Below are positions 45,401-58,020 of a DNA stretch of 64,000 nucleotides, piece by piece. A model generated the notes under the pieces. The model saw only the letters and a program-made list of their open reading frames with translations, was not told where the DNA came from and did no database searches. A program made the position numbers and the translations under genes. The stretch's first letter is position 1. Each line of letters opens with the position of its first letter. This stretch comes from Fomes fomentarius. Its lineage: Eukaryota > Basidiomycota > Agaricomycetes > Polyporales > Polyporaceae. The stretch is taken from positions 496,001 to 560,000 of the forward strand of contig JABYQN010000016.1 in the NCBI GenBank assembly GCA_022606135.1. The letters run 5' to 3'.

Positions 45401-47355
45401 TGTCGCCACGTGCAACATCAAAGGAAGTGATCACTTGATATGCCATGAGCCCACTTGTCCGGGATAGAGATACTGGGAAGTCGACTTACAGACATCAAGA
45501 CGACCCATCTTGAAGTCGTTCAAAGCATCTGCTCGAGTTGCTGGCGGACCAATATACATGCCGACCTCGAAGTAGCTCCACTGCCACAACTATGTCAGTC
45601 CAAGTACTCCATATTATGCGCTTTAGCACATACCGTCTGGAACTCTCTCTCCCAGTTACCTACTACGCTACTAGGAGCTATGATGAGACAAGTGTCCCAT
45701 GTGGCGTTCGCGGGGGCAAGGTGCGATACTTCTTCCATTGTTTTCCGTCCTGGAGTCTTGAGACATGTTTGTGTCGACGATGGGCATCGAGTCGGTCCCC
45801 TCGCTTCTTCATGACGGCCGAGAGAAACGCAATGACCTGGATCGTCTTGCCTACCGGGAAGTCAGTATATGGCTTCTACAAAGGTGACACGATACTTGCC
45901 CTGGAGCGGGGGATCAGCATCCGTCATCATCGCAGTTGGTCAGAGCGGAACCACGTACTAATCCCATGTCATCGGCAAGAAGACCACCCCTGTGTTCCTT
46001 GTACCGCTCCCAGAAGAATCGGATACCTTGCCGTTGATACTCACGCAAGAACGTGTTGATACGCTCAGGAACTTTGTGCTCGCGGTCGAGTAGCATAGGA
46101 CCAGCGATCTGCTGTCCGGCTTTGAGAGTGAACGCCGGACGGGGCTTCGTGTACTGCGAGAGTATGAGTCAAGGGCTGAGACACAAGTGGCTCTAACTTA
46201 CCCTCTCAACCTCCGGTTCAATCTCATATTCTGGTTCGGTCTCTGATCCTGAGTCGTCCTCAGCAGGTCGCTTCACGCCAGTAGTCGCTTGCTTGTGACC
46301 ATTGTTTGCTACATTGGCGTGGTGGTTAGTTCCATGGATGCAGAGTGAAGATGATGTGTGCGAACCAACAGCGGTGTCCGGAGTATCTGCTTCCAACCAA
46401 TCCAGCTCTTCCTCCTCCGGCTCCGTGACAGATTCATCTGGATCGTCGTGGTTAGCCTGCTTGTTCGGCGGTTGAGCAGCGACTTGAGAAGCCGTTGCTG
46501 GTCTCTCGATGTTAGTCTGGTTTACATCATTGACGTCTTCAGGCTCGTCGTCCTCATACTCTAGAATGATGATCAGTGATAACATAGCATCAAGAAATTC
46601 AGGCGCGTACCCGTCACAGAGTCGTCTGGGTTCGCTGGCTGGATGTGCTTTGGTGGTTGCGCCTGAGTAGCCGGAGTAGCAGGCTTCTTCGCAGGGACGG
46701 GCTGAGCCCGCCGGACTGGTGATGGTGACCGACGATGGCGATCGTCGTCTGAGCCTTCTTCTTCTTCTTCTTCTTCCTCCTCCTCCTCCTCTTCGTCATC
46801 AGCTTCATCCTTGTCGCTCTCAGGAAGTGGTAGAATTCCTAGCTTGCCTATGTGAACAGTGAGTTGAATACACCAACCATCCCAACATAGACAGTATGTG
46901 TCTCACCAAAGTGTTGAAGCAGAAGATTCGGGCGAAGGGGTACCGCGTCTTTGTTAATCTCTCCTAAAAAGCGAATGTTTGGCTGGTTCCACGACACAAG
47001 ACAGACTGGAGTGGACCAACCTCGTGCTGGAGAAGGAGAAGGAGAGTGGTCGCCAAGTGTGGTCTTGCGCCGCCTCTTGCTTGGAGGTTCGCCACGCTTC
47101 CTGGAGTCGCCAGACTTCCTGCCACGTTTGTTATTCTCTGGAACGTATGCCCCAGGATTGAAGTCCGAATCTGAGTCCGGGTCTTCCTCGTTTGTTAGCA
47201 AGAATGCACGCACAACCGCCGCACTGACAAGCTTACCTAAAGGCACTGCGCTGGATGGATCATTTCCTGCAGACAGTGTGAGCCTCAAGGAGGTAGCGCA
47301 TAGCGTATAACGTACGTTTGGCATACGCAGACACTTTCTGCGGGTTAGTGGTCAT
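42470..47355 (-). CDS. SNF2-family DNA translocase, ERCC6L2-like
   Basis: ATP-driven chromatin/DNA translocase linked to DNA repair and transcription stress. Start MTTNPQKVSAYAK at 47355; PLDPDSDSDFNPGAYVP is reached through two short introns. The N-terminal third is acidic and disordered, including a Glu run at about 46757-46795 and basic patches. Helicase motifs in order: REYQRQGIRFFWERYKEHRG, Walker A GLLADDMGLGKTIQV, the DEAH-type box IFIDEVHRVKN, and FGLSGTG. The second RecA lobe has KVLIFTKSVKLLEMLEFHLNT, FLISTMAGGTGLNLTAANKV and DLQAMDRAYRFGQTRDVAVYRLL. A C-terminal extension follows with LYKQQQMQVGYNAS, LDWAFAY and LNAIGVKYTHRNDDLIAES, the part that points to ERCC6L2 rather than CSB. 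It ends AKEHFK. About 15 introns; some exon ends are approximate. Confidence 0.85.
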
Positions 47356-47610
47356 GATGGTTAGAGGTAGAGAAGCATGAACCGCCAAATTCGGCTATAT
47401 CCATCAAGGTGGCTTGCCAAATCGGGAGAGGTTGAGCGCCCGCGCCACAAGGTGCCAAGCATAAAATCCCGTCCCACAATGCCACCGCCGCACCGCGAAT
47501 CTCTCTGAGGGACCTCTGCAGCTCATAACGTTCGCAATCCATATCATTCCTTTTGCAACGACACTGACGCGTATCGAAGGCATCCCCCTTTCACAAATTG
47601 CCTAGTCGAG
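47356..47610. promoter_or_regulatory. Short divergent promoter
   Basis: Only 255 bases separate the start codons of the remodeler (-) and the secreted hydrolase (+), so their promoters must overlap. No TATA box or named site was found. Confidence 0.5.
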
Positions 47611-48729
47611 ATGCGGCACTTCGTGGTGGTCCTATTACTGTCCCTGGCAGCCGCGACGATCGCCAAACCCAACCCAGGTACGGAAACACCTCACACCCGC
47701 AAGTACTTCTACACCGGCGGGCAGTACGTCGACGACGGAACAGGCAACCACATCTGGACGGACCAACTCTACGTTGAGGAGCTGACGCCCCTCGGGGGCG
47801 CAAGCAAGAAGGACCCAATCGTCTTCATCCACGGGCAGGCGCAGACCGGCACGAATTGGCTGAACAAGCCCGACGGCAGCCCAGGCTGGTCGTCCTTCTT
47901 CCTCTCGCATGGCTACAGGCTCTACATCGTGGACCAGACGTATCGCGGCCGCTCGCCGACGCCGACGAACCTCACCACGGGCACGTACTCGGCGGAGCTG
48001 GTGCAGCTGCACTTCACCGTGCCCGAGCTGTACGACGTCTGGCCGCAGTCCCAGCTGCACACGCAGTGGCCCGGCAAGGGCGTCCAGGGAGACGAGTACT
48101 TCGACACCTACTACAGCTCCACGGTTCCCTTCCTGAGCGGCTCAAACGCGGCCGCGATACAGCAGACCAGCTTCCAGCATGCGGCCGCGAAGCTGCTTGA
48201 CCGCATCGGCAAGCCGTCCGTGCTCGTCGCTCACAGCCAGGCCGGTGCGATGCCGTGGCTTCTGGCCGACGTCCGCCCGGGCCTGGTCAAGAGCATCGTG
48301 GGGCTTGAGCCTCTGGGCCCGCCGTTCCGTGAGGCCGTCTTCTCGACGAACCCCGCGCGCGCGTATGGCGTGACCGATGCACCGCTGACCTACGATCCAC
48401 CCGTTACCGACCCGGCGACAGACCTCGTGCAGGAGGTCATGCTAGGCGACGCCAGTGCCGGGGTCGCCGACTGCGTTCTGCAGGCGTCGAACAGCACGCG
48501 CAAGTTGGCGAACTTGCAGAACATCCCGACGGTGGTGGTCACGAGCGAGGCCAGCTATCACGCGACGTACGATTGGTGTACGGCGCGCTTTCTCCAGCAG
48601 GCGGGCGTGCCGGCTGAGCATCTGCCGCTAGCTTCCGTTGGTGTTCACGGGAATGGGCACATGATGTTCCTGGAGAAGAACTCGGACGTCGTGGCCGGAA
48701 AGGTCAAGGAGTGGATTGAGAGGCACTGA
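47611..48729 (+). CDS. Secreted alpha/beta-hydrolase
   Basis: Single exon, 372 aa. Signal peptide MRHFVVVLLLSLAAATIA. The hydrolase fold shows the oxyanion block PIVFIHGQAQTG, YIVDQTYRGRS, and the nucleophile elbow LVAHSQAGAMPW with Ser. The strand after it has GLEPLGPPF, whose Glu may be the acid. Near the end, GVHGNGHMMFLEKNSD supplies the catalytic His. Two Cys in the C-terminal half (VADCVLQ and YDWCTAR) may pair. It resembles fungal secreted esterases of unknown substrate. A GT within the codons for NPGT could look like a splice donor, but the frame is open and continuous. Confidence 0.88.
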   Translation: MRHFVVVLLLSLAAATIAKPNPGTETPHTRKYFYTGGQYVDDGTGNHIWTDQLYVEELTPLGGASKKDPIVFIHGQAQTGTNWLNKPDGSPGWSSFFLSHGYRLYIVDQTYRGRSPTPTNLTTGTYSAELVQLHFTVPELYDVWPQSQLHTQWPGKGVQGDEYFDTYYSSTVPFLSGSNAAAIQQTSFQHAAAKLLDRIGKPSVLVAHSQAGAMPWLLADVRPGLVKSIVGLEPLGPPFREAVFSTNPARAYGVTDAPLTYDPPVTDPATDLVQEVMLGDASAGVADCVLQASNSTRKLANLQNIPTVVVTSEASYHATYDWCTARFLQQAGVPAEHLPLASVGVHGNGHMMFLEKNSDVVAGKVKEWIERH

Positions 48730-48796
48730 TCTCACAGTCATCCGACTCTGTGCCTCTTCGGAACCGTACACAATAGAGGGTGGATGGGTCAAAATC

Positions 48797-48814
48797 GGGG
48801 GGGGGGGGGGGGGG
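48797..48814. repeat. 18-base G homopolymer
   Basis: Uninterrupted run of G just after the hydrolase stop codon, in its 3' flank. It could form a G-quadruplex or be partly an assembly artefact in length. Confidence 0.9.
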
Positions 48815-49040
48815 ATACCCGCCACTTTGTATGCCGGTGATCTGCTCGTTCCAAAATGCCGTCGTGTTGCGGCTGCTACTTTCTCAGTTCGAAACGCTCG
48901 CACAAATGATGACTACTTATCATCTGTGATGTTGGTTGGTTGTCGGGGATTATATCTAATGCACAAATTTGTATGACAGCGACTACGACGTATATATTCT
49001 ATAGCACCCACAAAGCAAAACTCACACACTCGGCGACCTC

Positions 49041-52000
49041 CTAGACGTTGTAGTACTCGAACGCAGGGTTTCCGGGCTCTGCGCTCTCGATGAGCGCCTG
49101 GGTGAGGGTAGAGAGCTCCTCGGACCGGGCCGCCTCGACCGACAGGACCTCGGCATCTGCGAGGTTGAGCGTCCGCTTGAGATACGGCAGGATCTCGTGG
49201 AGGACCTTCACTTCGGAGAAGGGGACCGAACGGTTGAACGCGGTCTGCGTGCCGAACTGCGCCATACGTTTCTGAGATGGTTGGTAGTGTAAGCATCTCA
49301 CGACCTCCCGCAACACAGCAACGGGGATACGCCAGTGAACGTCAAACTCACCTTGAACGCCTGCACGAACGGCATCGCGCGCTTGTCCTTGATCAGGCCG
49401 CGCTGCGTGAGCAGCTCGCGGACCTTCTGGTCGTCGACCTTGTCGTGCTCGGGCAAGTACGCATCCTTGACGATCTGCACGCACCGCTCCTGCCACTCGG
49501 GGAAGGCCGTCGTGACGTAGATGCGCACCGCCCGCGGCTTCTTCGGGTCGTACGTCGCCTGGCCCTGCCTGCCCTTGTTCATCTTCTTCAGCAAAGACAG
49601 CTCCGCGTCCCGCATCGTCTTGATCGTCCCGCGCATGTACACCGCCGAATCGATGACGGACTGGTCGACGGTCACCGTCGGTTCCGGCCAGCGCGCGAGC
49701 TGCACGGACTGCGGCTCATTCAGGATCGCGGACCAAACGTGCTCGGAGAAATGTGGTGCGATGGGCAGGATGGCCAGCGCGGCGGAGCGGATCCACCATT
49801 CGACGAGGTCCGCGTGCATGCCGACGTCGGCTGTGACTTCACGGTACCAGTCGCGTGACGACTGGAGCTCGTAGAAGCCGTACTTGAGCGCATCCTTGTA
49901 GTGCATGCTAGAGACGAGCGGCGATGAGTACCTCGCAGAGTTTTTAGCTATGATAGACATACTTGGCGTAGTACGACTTGCTCTTAGCGAGCAAATCGTT
50001 GATCTCGTGCTCGAATACGGTGTCGTGGTAGTTCTTCTCGCCAGTACGCAATTTCGACTTGTCCTTGACCATCTCCTACATGACCGATATGTTCAGTATC
50101 CAGCTACACGCACGCCAGCAAGAACACAACTCACGTCGCACCACGCCATCAGGGTATGCAAACGCAGGATGTTCGCATTCGCCGTCTTCTCGTCAAAGTT
50201 CGCGTCCTCGATGCCGTCCCCGGCGTCCGCCAAACAAAGGCGTGTCGCGTCCACACCGAACTTCTCGATGCACTGGCGCATGGTCATCGAATTGCCCTTG
50301 CTCTTCGACATCTTCTGCCCGTTGACCATCAGGTGCCCGTTCGTGCGCATCGACAGCGGCCACTTGTCCTCGGGGAAGAGCGCGGCGTGGATGTACACGC
50401 AGAACGTCAGGTGGTTCGGGATGAGGTCCTTGCCGGACGACCGGACGTCGAACGGGTAGAAGTACTCGAACTCGTGCTTGAGCGCGTCCGCCTTCTCTTT
50501 GGGCACGGGCGCAGAGTCGGACCAGGGACTGTCGTTCAGAACGTAGTCCCAGACCTCGTCGGTCATCTGGTCAGCGGTGATGCCTAGCGGGCCTGGCTGG
50601 CTGCCATCGAATTTGCCTGCGGAACGTCAGATCACGGCGCGAAGTGAATAGAAGGACGATACATACTTTGCAAGAGGTGCGCGATGGTGTAGTAGGACAT
50701 ATAGATCGTGGAGTCGCTCAGAGACTCGACTAGGAAGATGGGGTCCCATGGGATCTTGGAGCCGAGACCGTACGTCCTCGCGCACGCCCACTTGTTCAGC
50801 CAAGCGAGCACACCCTCGAAGGCGTTGCGCGTCTCGACGTTGTACGTCTCCATCTTCGCGACAAGTCTGTCACCAGGACATCAGGAGCGATTCGTTGATT
50901 ACAGCCAGAGGGACATACTTCTCCGCTTGCGCCCTCCATGACGGCTCACCGTAGTCCAAGTACCACTGATCCATGAGCGCAATAACACACTCGTCCGACG
51001 ACCGCGAGATGATCAGACCCTCAGGCTCCGCATACGCGAACGCCTGACCACTCTTGATTAGGTTCTCGCGAACGCGTCCCTTGGCCTCCTGGACGGGCAG
51101 ACCCTTGAACTCGCCCACGAGCATAGTGCCGTTGTAGAAGCCCTCCTTGTACGCGATCTCCTTCGCCTCCGCAAGCTGCTTCGTGTCCTTCTGCGACTGA
51201 ATCTTCAGCTGCTTGATGACGGCCGGCGCAGTCATCTCGCCGTAAGTTGGGGTGGAGATCACGGGGACGGGGTCGAACGCACACCATGACGGGTCGATCT
51301 TGTAAAACTCAGGCTTCTTGCGGAGGTCGGTGAGCGTTTGGAAGTCGTCTGGCGAGTCGGACGGCACAGAGGTGACTACACCGGTACCCTGCGCGATATT
51401 TAAATTTAAGGACTCTGAATAATACGTCAACACATACCTTGGTCGGGAGGACGTTCTCCATGGGCAGCACGTACACCTCAGGATTAATCGAGAGCGGCGC
51501 CTTGATCTTAGTTCCGACCAGCAGGGAACCCTCGACCTCAGTCAACTGGTTCACCTGTTCACGAACAGCCGTGATGCCCTGGAAAGCCATGTTCCGTGCG
51601 GCACGGTACGTGCAAACGTACGCTTCCTGGTCGTTGATCGCGAACACGCCGTACTTGATCTGCGTCCCAACGAAGCAGTTCGTCTGGCCGTACCTTGAGT
51701 GCCATCTTGTGAGACCTGCGCGAGGATAGAAGGCAGATAGACTCACATCGTCTCAGGGCGGAGAGTGGCAGCAACCAGGAACACCTTCCTGTTGCCGACC
51801 TTGTCCTGGATTGCCTTGCCCGCCGCCTCACTCCAGCTCACGACCTCCATCTTGATACCAGTGTACTCGGTAGGGCCCAATGCCTCACCCTCAGAACGGT
51901 CGTGGTCCATACATGGCTGACCATCCTTGGGGCTGTAGACGGTGTAACGCTCACCGAACTTGATTTTACCGAGTTTGTAGAGCTTGTTGGTTTGCCATCG

Positions 52001-52824
52001 AACAAAGCTGTCATAATACGGGTTGGCGTCGGTCGTGATGAAAGTGCGTCGCCAGTCTATCCTTGAGCCGAATAGCTTGTTGTCTTCCTAGATGCACCAG
52101 TCAGTCAAAACGCGCCACAGGAGCGTGAGCACACGATACACACCATGCAGATGGGAGGGTAGTACTTCAGCCAGTAGTAGGGATCCGCGAACTTCTTGAT
52201 CTCTTCTCGAGGCACACCCATCGACTCCATGATCTGGAACTGGTACTGCAATCCTGTGGCCTTCGCCGCGACCTTGCCCTTCTTCGCCTTTTCTACCGCT
52301 TTCGCAGGTCCGTCGGATGTCGTAGTGGGAGCAGCAGGTGTGGTGTCTTCGTCGGGCTGGAACCGTTCGAAGTTTTCGCCGAACAACTCGATTTCACGTA
52401 CAATTTTGTCTGCAGCAGCCTACGCCACAATGAACACCTCCGCGCAGTATCTACGAATGCTACGACGCACCTTGATTGGCATACCGGTGCAGTGGAATCC
52501 ATGCGGGAACAGCACACGCTCGCCCAGCATCTTGTGGAAACCCGCCGCAAACTCAATTTTCGAAATGGTGAATGCATGGCCGAGGTGGAGAGAGCCGTTC
52601 GTGTAGGGGAAGGGGAAGTTACCGAACCACTTGGGGAACTTTTGTCTGACCTCTGCTTTGGATAGCCCCTTCAGATCGTCCACCGACGGTGCGTTCACCT
52701 CGAACAACCGCTCCTCCACCCATCGCGCCTGATACTTGAGCTCAAGTGCTCGGAGCTCGTCACGTTTGCCTGTCTGCGCAAGTTCGATGGTGTTGGCGGA
52801 AGCAGCGGCGGCGGCGGCGGCCAT
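49041..52824 (-). CDS. CDC60: Leucyl-tRNA synthetase, cytosolic type
   Basis: Class I synthetase charging tRNA-Leu. The first ATG is 52824 ([20 protein letters not shown]). Motifs in order: [16 protein letters not shown] (HIGH), [17 protein letters not shown], the editing region [13 protein letters not shown] with [63 protein letters not shown] (KMSKS) and [13 protein letters not shown]. It ends PAFEYYNV at 49041. About 1,090 aa over some ten exons, matching eukaryotic cytosolic LeuRS rather than the shorter bacterial or mitochondrial type. The editing site Thr-rich and Asp residues are present. Upstream in frame lies a possible non-AUG mitochondrial extension (see separate entry). Confidence 0.95.
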
Positions 52825-52890
52825 GGTGCGGGTACTCGATAAACGAGCGGGACGTAGAGCACGTCGCCAGAGAGAGAAAATGGTGGCCAA
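52825..52890 (-). promoter_or_regulatory. Possible UUG-initiated mitochondrial presequence of LeuRS
   Basis: The 22 codons before the LeuRS ATG are in frame and open, beginning at a TTG in good context (A at -3, G at +4). They read LATIFSLWRRALRPARLSSTRT: five Arg, no acidic residue, hydrophobic face, ending just before the normal Met. That is the composition of a mitochondrial presequence. No upstream in-frame ATG exists in the leader I checked. Yeast GRS1 uses UUG in this way; here it is inference. Confidence 0.45.
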
Positions 52891-52899
52891 TATCCCGAT

Positions 52900-54830
52900 G
52901 CAGCAGTATAAATCTGTCCAGTGTCTGTGAGCAATCGATGCAAGTCCGAGTGATCTGAGAGCACGAGATCAGAATCATCTAGTACTCAGAGTGACCGGGG
53001 TCTAGGCACCTCATTGGGGCCAACTGGCACCGCAACTTCATGGACACAAAGAACTTTGCCTTACTCTGAAACTCTGCATTAATGGGCGAGCTCAGCTCTC
53101 GGAGAATGAGACATAGATTTTATCCCAACAGATAGTACGTCAAGTATGAGTACGTCTACCAATTGTGAGAAAGCGAAGTGAGTACTTATCTTGAGAACGG
53201 ATACAGGGTTAGGGTCACTGACAGGTCGTGCATATCTAGGGTCAACAGCTTCACAACTTCAGCATGTACCGTCATGGAGCTTCAAACTTCAAGGGGCTGT
53301 GAAACCAGTGAAGGGGTGCTGTGAATTATGGGTATTGAATATTGAGCGAGCGGTACTATGTGGGCCCAGAAACAATGTTCATCTAGGCCTATTGTAGTAC
53401 TAGACTCAGAACTTTGAAATTGTGCTAGTGCCCGAGTGCCTACCCACTCTGTATCAAGCAATGCAGGACCGAGCTATGGAGCGTTGGGAGACTTGGGCCA
53501 GTTGAGGAGAGCATAAGAGCAGGCATTACGAGGCCCATCCTAATAAGTCCATCGAAATGCCTTATCTGGACACTTCAGGTCGATGACGCAATCGGGTAGG
53601 TGTAATTATGCACAGTGCTAGCCGCGACCTTACATGCCTCTTCTCTCCTTGACCACGATGTGGAACATCCTGTACGCAGCACAGGCGCACCGAACAAACA
53701 CGCCCCTGGAGTCTTCATCTTAGTATTCCAGTGAGGAACGCATCGGTAACAAGCCTTTCGTGGCGAGTGTTGATAGGTATCCTTCTTGACGCGCTATAGA
53801 ATTAGACATGAATACTACCTCACTAAGTGGCATCATCTGTACGTTCGAGATGCATGCATGTGCCCTGAGAGCTCTACGAGTTTGGAAAACGGAAGCTCTG
53901 CTGGCCAGTCACAGTGGGTATGTTCTCAATGAAAGTGAGGATACCGTATGCAGGACCACGCTGATACATTGATACTGAGAATGAGAGTAGACGGATGGAC
54001 AGATCCTTGCAAGGACGTACTAGTCTGGGGGTCTCGGATTTCCTTGCTTCCGGCCTCTGCAAGCCTTTGCACCAGTCTGCATCATGACATTGATAAAGTC
54101 TAGATCACACATGCAATTTGGGATCAAGGATGTGGTACTTACATATGTACTTAACCATTCAATCTCCTGAGCAGCATCAATCGTACATGGTGCCTGTGCA
54201 CCAGTACCCAAATACATACCGTACCCAGTACTAGTAACGGACGCTGATATGTAGAAGTCATCAACAGCGCCCAATCCCCTGCAACAACACTAAATCATTT
54301 GTAATGCAAGTCCATTTCTCCCGAATTCAAGGAACATCCTGACGCACTGACCCGTTATACCTGTACATGTACGTCCCGCTGTGTTGTCTCTAGGCCTGTG
54401 TAGAGGTCGAACCCAAACTTTGCTAATCCCACGCGCCTGGGAGCAGTCCACGCAGACCACGCTCCATTCTACCCGGAGCGCCCATCCGACGGGTCAAGGA
54501 AGGCACGATCAGCACTTCCCTTGGCGGTTCAGCTTATACTTATATCCGGAGACCGGTAGTAGACCGCCACCACACCCCGCACTCTGAGTCTCCTCTGGTC
54601 ACTGACCGTCCCGCTCTGCTCGTCTCCGTTTCTGGCAAGCCCAGGATAGGACGACATCCCTATGAAGGGGGGTGAGTCGCTCGCTTGCTCGCAAACTTGA
54701 AAATCGCCCTTTCGAGACGAGACTGACCTGACGCGTCTGTAGAGGGAGAATCTTCGATCGAGATGCCGTCCGGTGAGCGTCGACTGGCAAGCCAAGACGC
54801 CATGACCTCCAGGCTCCAGCTGACGCTGAC
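52900..54830. other. Long intergenic region, no firm gene
   Basis: Nearly 2 kb between LeuRS (-) and the transporter (+). A reverse frame at 54020-54274 (MGAVDDFYISASVTSTGYGMYLG) reads protein-like for about 55 residues but joins nothing recognisable. A second possible start for the transporter (MPSGERRLASQ at 54762) would need an extra intron. Confidence 0.4.
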
Positions 54831-57303
54831 ATGTCCGTGTTTGTGTTTGAAGTTAAGGGATCGGTTGAAGCTGGGTCGACAGGCGGCCAGGAGTATCGGT
54901 TGTACAAACGGAGATGGATAGGGCTATTTGCCCTCGTGAGTTGTTGTTGTCTAGGTCTTGCGAATCGCATCTCACTCCACCGGGCGTCTCAGGTGATATT
55001 GAATATTGTGTCTGGGATGGTCTTGGTGTGGTTTGGGCCGATCGCGAACTCTGGTACGTTCCCACTGCATATCTTCATGCCCCCAACCCCGATAGTGTGA
55101 GGCTTAAAATACCCCTCGCAAGTTGTGGACGAGTTTGGATTCACGTTGGACCAGATAAATTGGTTCGGAAATGTCGTGAATGTCGTCTACCTCCCGTCTG
55201 CAATGGCTGTGCCGTATCTCTATGGCAAGCTAGGCGTCCGAAGGACGGTGAGCAGGCCCGTCTTGCATTATCATTCCACCATTGACCTTGCAATAGAGCT
55301 ACATCGGTGCAGTGATATTTATAGTGTCAGGATGGGTTCGATATGCTGGCACGGCAGATTCCTTATCCACCAATGGGTCACTGGCCATTATCATGCTAGG
55401 TCAAGTGAGCAGCGTGAACGCAGTACCTGTCCCAATACTGAGCACAAGCTTAGCTGCTGGCCGGGTTTTCCGTCCCCATATTTCAAGTCGTAATCCCTGG
55501 CTATTCAGAACGGTGGTTTGACCTCAAGGGACGCACTACCGCGACGATGATAATGGGACTTGGTACGCAGGAGGAATAGTCTGATGGCGATGAGTTATTG
55601 ACCTTCTTTCTAGCCAACCCGGTAGGCAATGCGCTTGGCCAACTGTTTTCGCCCTTGGTCAGCACTGTCCGCCAATCGGTACGCATGTCGTCAATGCAAT
55701 CTGCACCATATCGCTGAGCTTGGAGCAGCTCCTTGTCATGGCTATCATCTTTACAGTTGCAGCTCCATTCGTGTTCCTCGTTGGCGAGGCTCCGCCTACT
55801 CCTCCCAGTATGCTTCTCGTCCAGATCTCGTCTGAATCAAACTCAACTTAGGGTTCACAGCTTTCGCGGCAACACAGAAGCACCCATCCTTGTTATCCCT
55901 TGTCCATGCTATGCTTGGGAAGCTGCCTCGCGACCAGTACAATTATATGACCGTCCGCCAGCGTATAGATTTCGCGATCATGATCTTAGTGTTCGGCATC
56001 TTGGTTGGAGTGTGCGTGCAATGAATGCCATTCCTCAGGCTCTGTGCTGTGCTGATCTTAACCCTTTCATCTTGCTCCCCGTCCAGTATCAACGCTTTCA
56101 CGATCTTAACTGCCCAACAGCTAGTTCGTATTGCCTCCGGTTGATTATGTTCAGTTCTGAACATTTATGCAGGGCCCATACGGGTACTCGGACGATACAG
56201 CCGGCCTCATGGGAGCCGCCCTCCTGCTCGTCGGTCTCGTCTGCGCGATCATTACAGCACCTCTGTTCGACCGCGTCTTGACGCATCACCTCGCCATCTC
56301 ATGTAAATCGGTCGTTCCGCTCATGGCCGCCTGCTGGCTCGCGCTCATCTGGGAAAGTACGTGCTTCCCTTCGCGGAAGGTCTGATTCTGAGGGAGCTGA
56401 AACACAAACAGTCAAGCCGAATAACGACGTCGCGCTCTTCGTGCTGATGGCCATCATCGGCGCAACGAGCCTCACCCTCCTCCCGGTCGTCCTGGAACTC
56501 GCCGTCGAGCTCACCCGGAACGCAGACGGTAGCTCAGCCCTGCTCTGGCTCTCGTACGTCCTATCTTCGCCCCTATCGCGTTTTCGTACCCGTGCCAGGT
56601 CTCGCCGATCTCATCACATTCTATGTCCGTGCCTACAGGACAAATCTATTCGGTCTGATCTTCGTGCTCGGTACGTATACCAGCATCCAGCGCGTGCCCA
56701 AGTTCCCACTGACAGTTCATTACCGCTCGTCCGTGCACCTTCTCAACATCGACGTCCCCCTTCCCCCCAATCATGCGGTCCTGAAACGTGAAACGCCCAC
56801 TCCATACCCATACCTCCGAAACTCCGACTGCCTGCCCTGTCGTTCGCGAATCGACTCGGGACACGCTTCACGCCGCTCCAGTCGAAGGCGCCCTCCGCGC
56901 AGGACCGGACGCGAACCCGCCCCTGAACATGCACCGCGCGGTGATCTTCCAGGCCGCGCTCGTCACGTCTGCAGTCGTCTTCGTCTTCGGCGTCGAGGGT
57001 AAGCAGACGCGGCGCGCGCAGGACGAGGTCAAGCGCGACCAGGCCGCGCACCACCACCACCACCCCCATCAGCGCGGCGGGACTGGGACTGGCGTCGAGG
57101 TCGTCGAGGTGCCCGCGGACGGGGGCGACGACGCGCATGAGCTCGCGCAGGTCGTGTCGGATGCGGATTCCGAGTCGCGCGAGGATTTGGAGAAGGGCTT
57201 GCAGAAGGCGCTCCCGTCGAGTCCGTCCGACGAGTCGAGCCCAGTGACACTGCATTCGGACGCTGCGAGTCTGACGGCGGGCGACCGTCGTCGTGACTCG
57301 TGA
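54831..57303 (+). CDS. MFS transporter, SLC49/FLVCR-like
   Basis: Twelve-span major facilitator of the FLVCR/DIRC2 group, whose animal members move heme, choline or pyridoxine-type substrates. Start MSVFVFEVKGSVEAGST, then YRLYKRRWIGLFAL/VILNIVSGMVLVWFGPIANS and VVDEFGFTLDQINWFGNVVNVVYLPSA, the family's first two spans. Further exons give IFIVSGWVRYAG, GYSERWFDLKGRTTATMIMGLANPVGNALGQLFSPLV, AAPFVFLVGEAPPTPP, ILVFGILVGVINAFTILTAQQL, AALLLVGLVCAIITAPLFDR, LMAIIGATSLTLLPVVLELAVEL and FQAALVTSAVVFVFGVEG. The C-terminal tail is long and hydrophilic with a His run and many Asp/Ser, probably cytosolic and regulatory. Intron-rich; start could instead be at 54762. Substrate unknown. Confidence 0.85.
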
Positions 57304-58020
57304 CGTACATGTGTGGTGAGTACTGCTGACGACTTAACTGCGCTGTTGGCGATCCGGCGTTCTACAGCTGCCCCTCCTTGGATAACGACTGAAGTGGTAT
57401 TTACGCAGATGATGAGATACTCCATACTGGTGGTGTCTCTTGACCCTCGGCGGTGAGGAGCTGGGCCGTCTGGAGGGATTGCTGTAGCGTAGATTTCCAG
57501 CAGCCACGTGCAGCTGGTTGACTATTTTGTTGTGTGGTATGTTCTGTCTTGCGTTTGTACCCCCTTTTTGACTCTTGGAGGATATTGTTGTGTGTTGTAA
57601 CGCTAGTCATGACTAATACTTATGTATGCGATTCATCTCACGAGACGGGCATGCCTGTACGGATCGTTGACTACGGATATGTTTCTTCTACTGGATGGTC
57701 CTGGCCCGGTTTGAAGTAACGTGAGCTGAAACCTAAAACCTCACATTCGTTCGATGTAGTATGTACCACGCCTGGAGGCTGGGAGGCCGATAATTATGTG
57801 TAGGTGAAATGACAGTGACTCATTGAGTTCTCCATTCATTACTATGTCGCTGAAATCTATCGCCCATACCCAGTTTTTAGTGTTCAGACGCGCTCTGTAA
57901 TTCTCTGGATACCGAGAAGGATCGACTTTTTGCCACAAGTATCACATCGCTCGTGTTGTTTTTCCGTTATCCGTGAACCGATAATGAAAACTATGGATAT
58001 GCTACAGTGTGGTATGTAAA

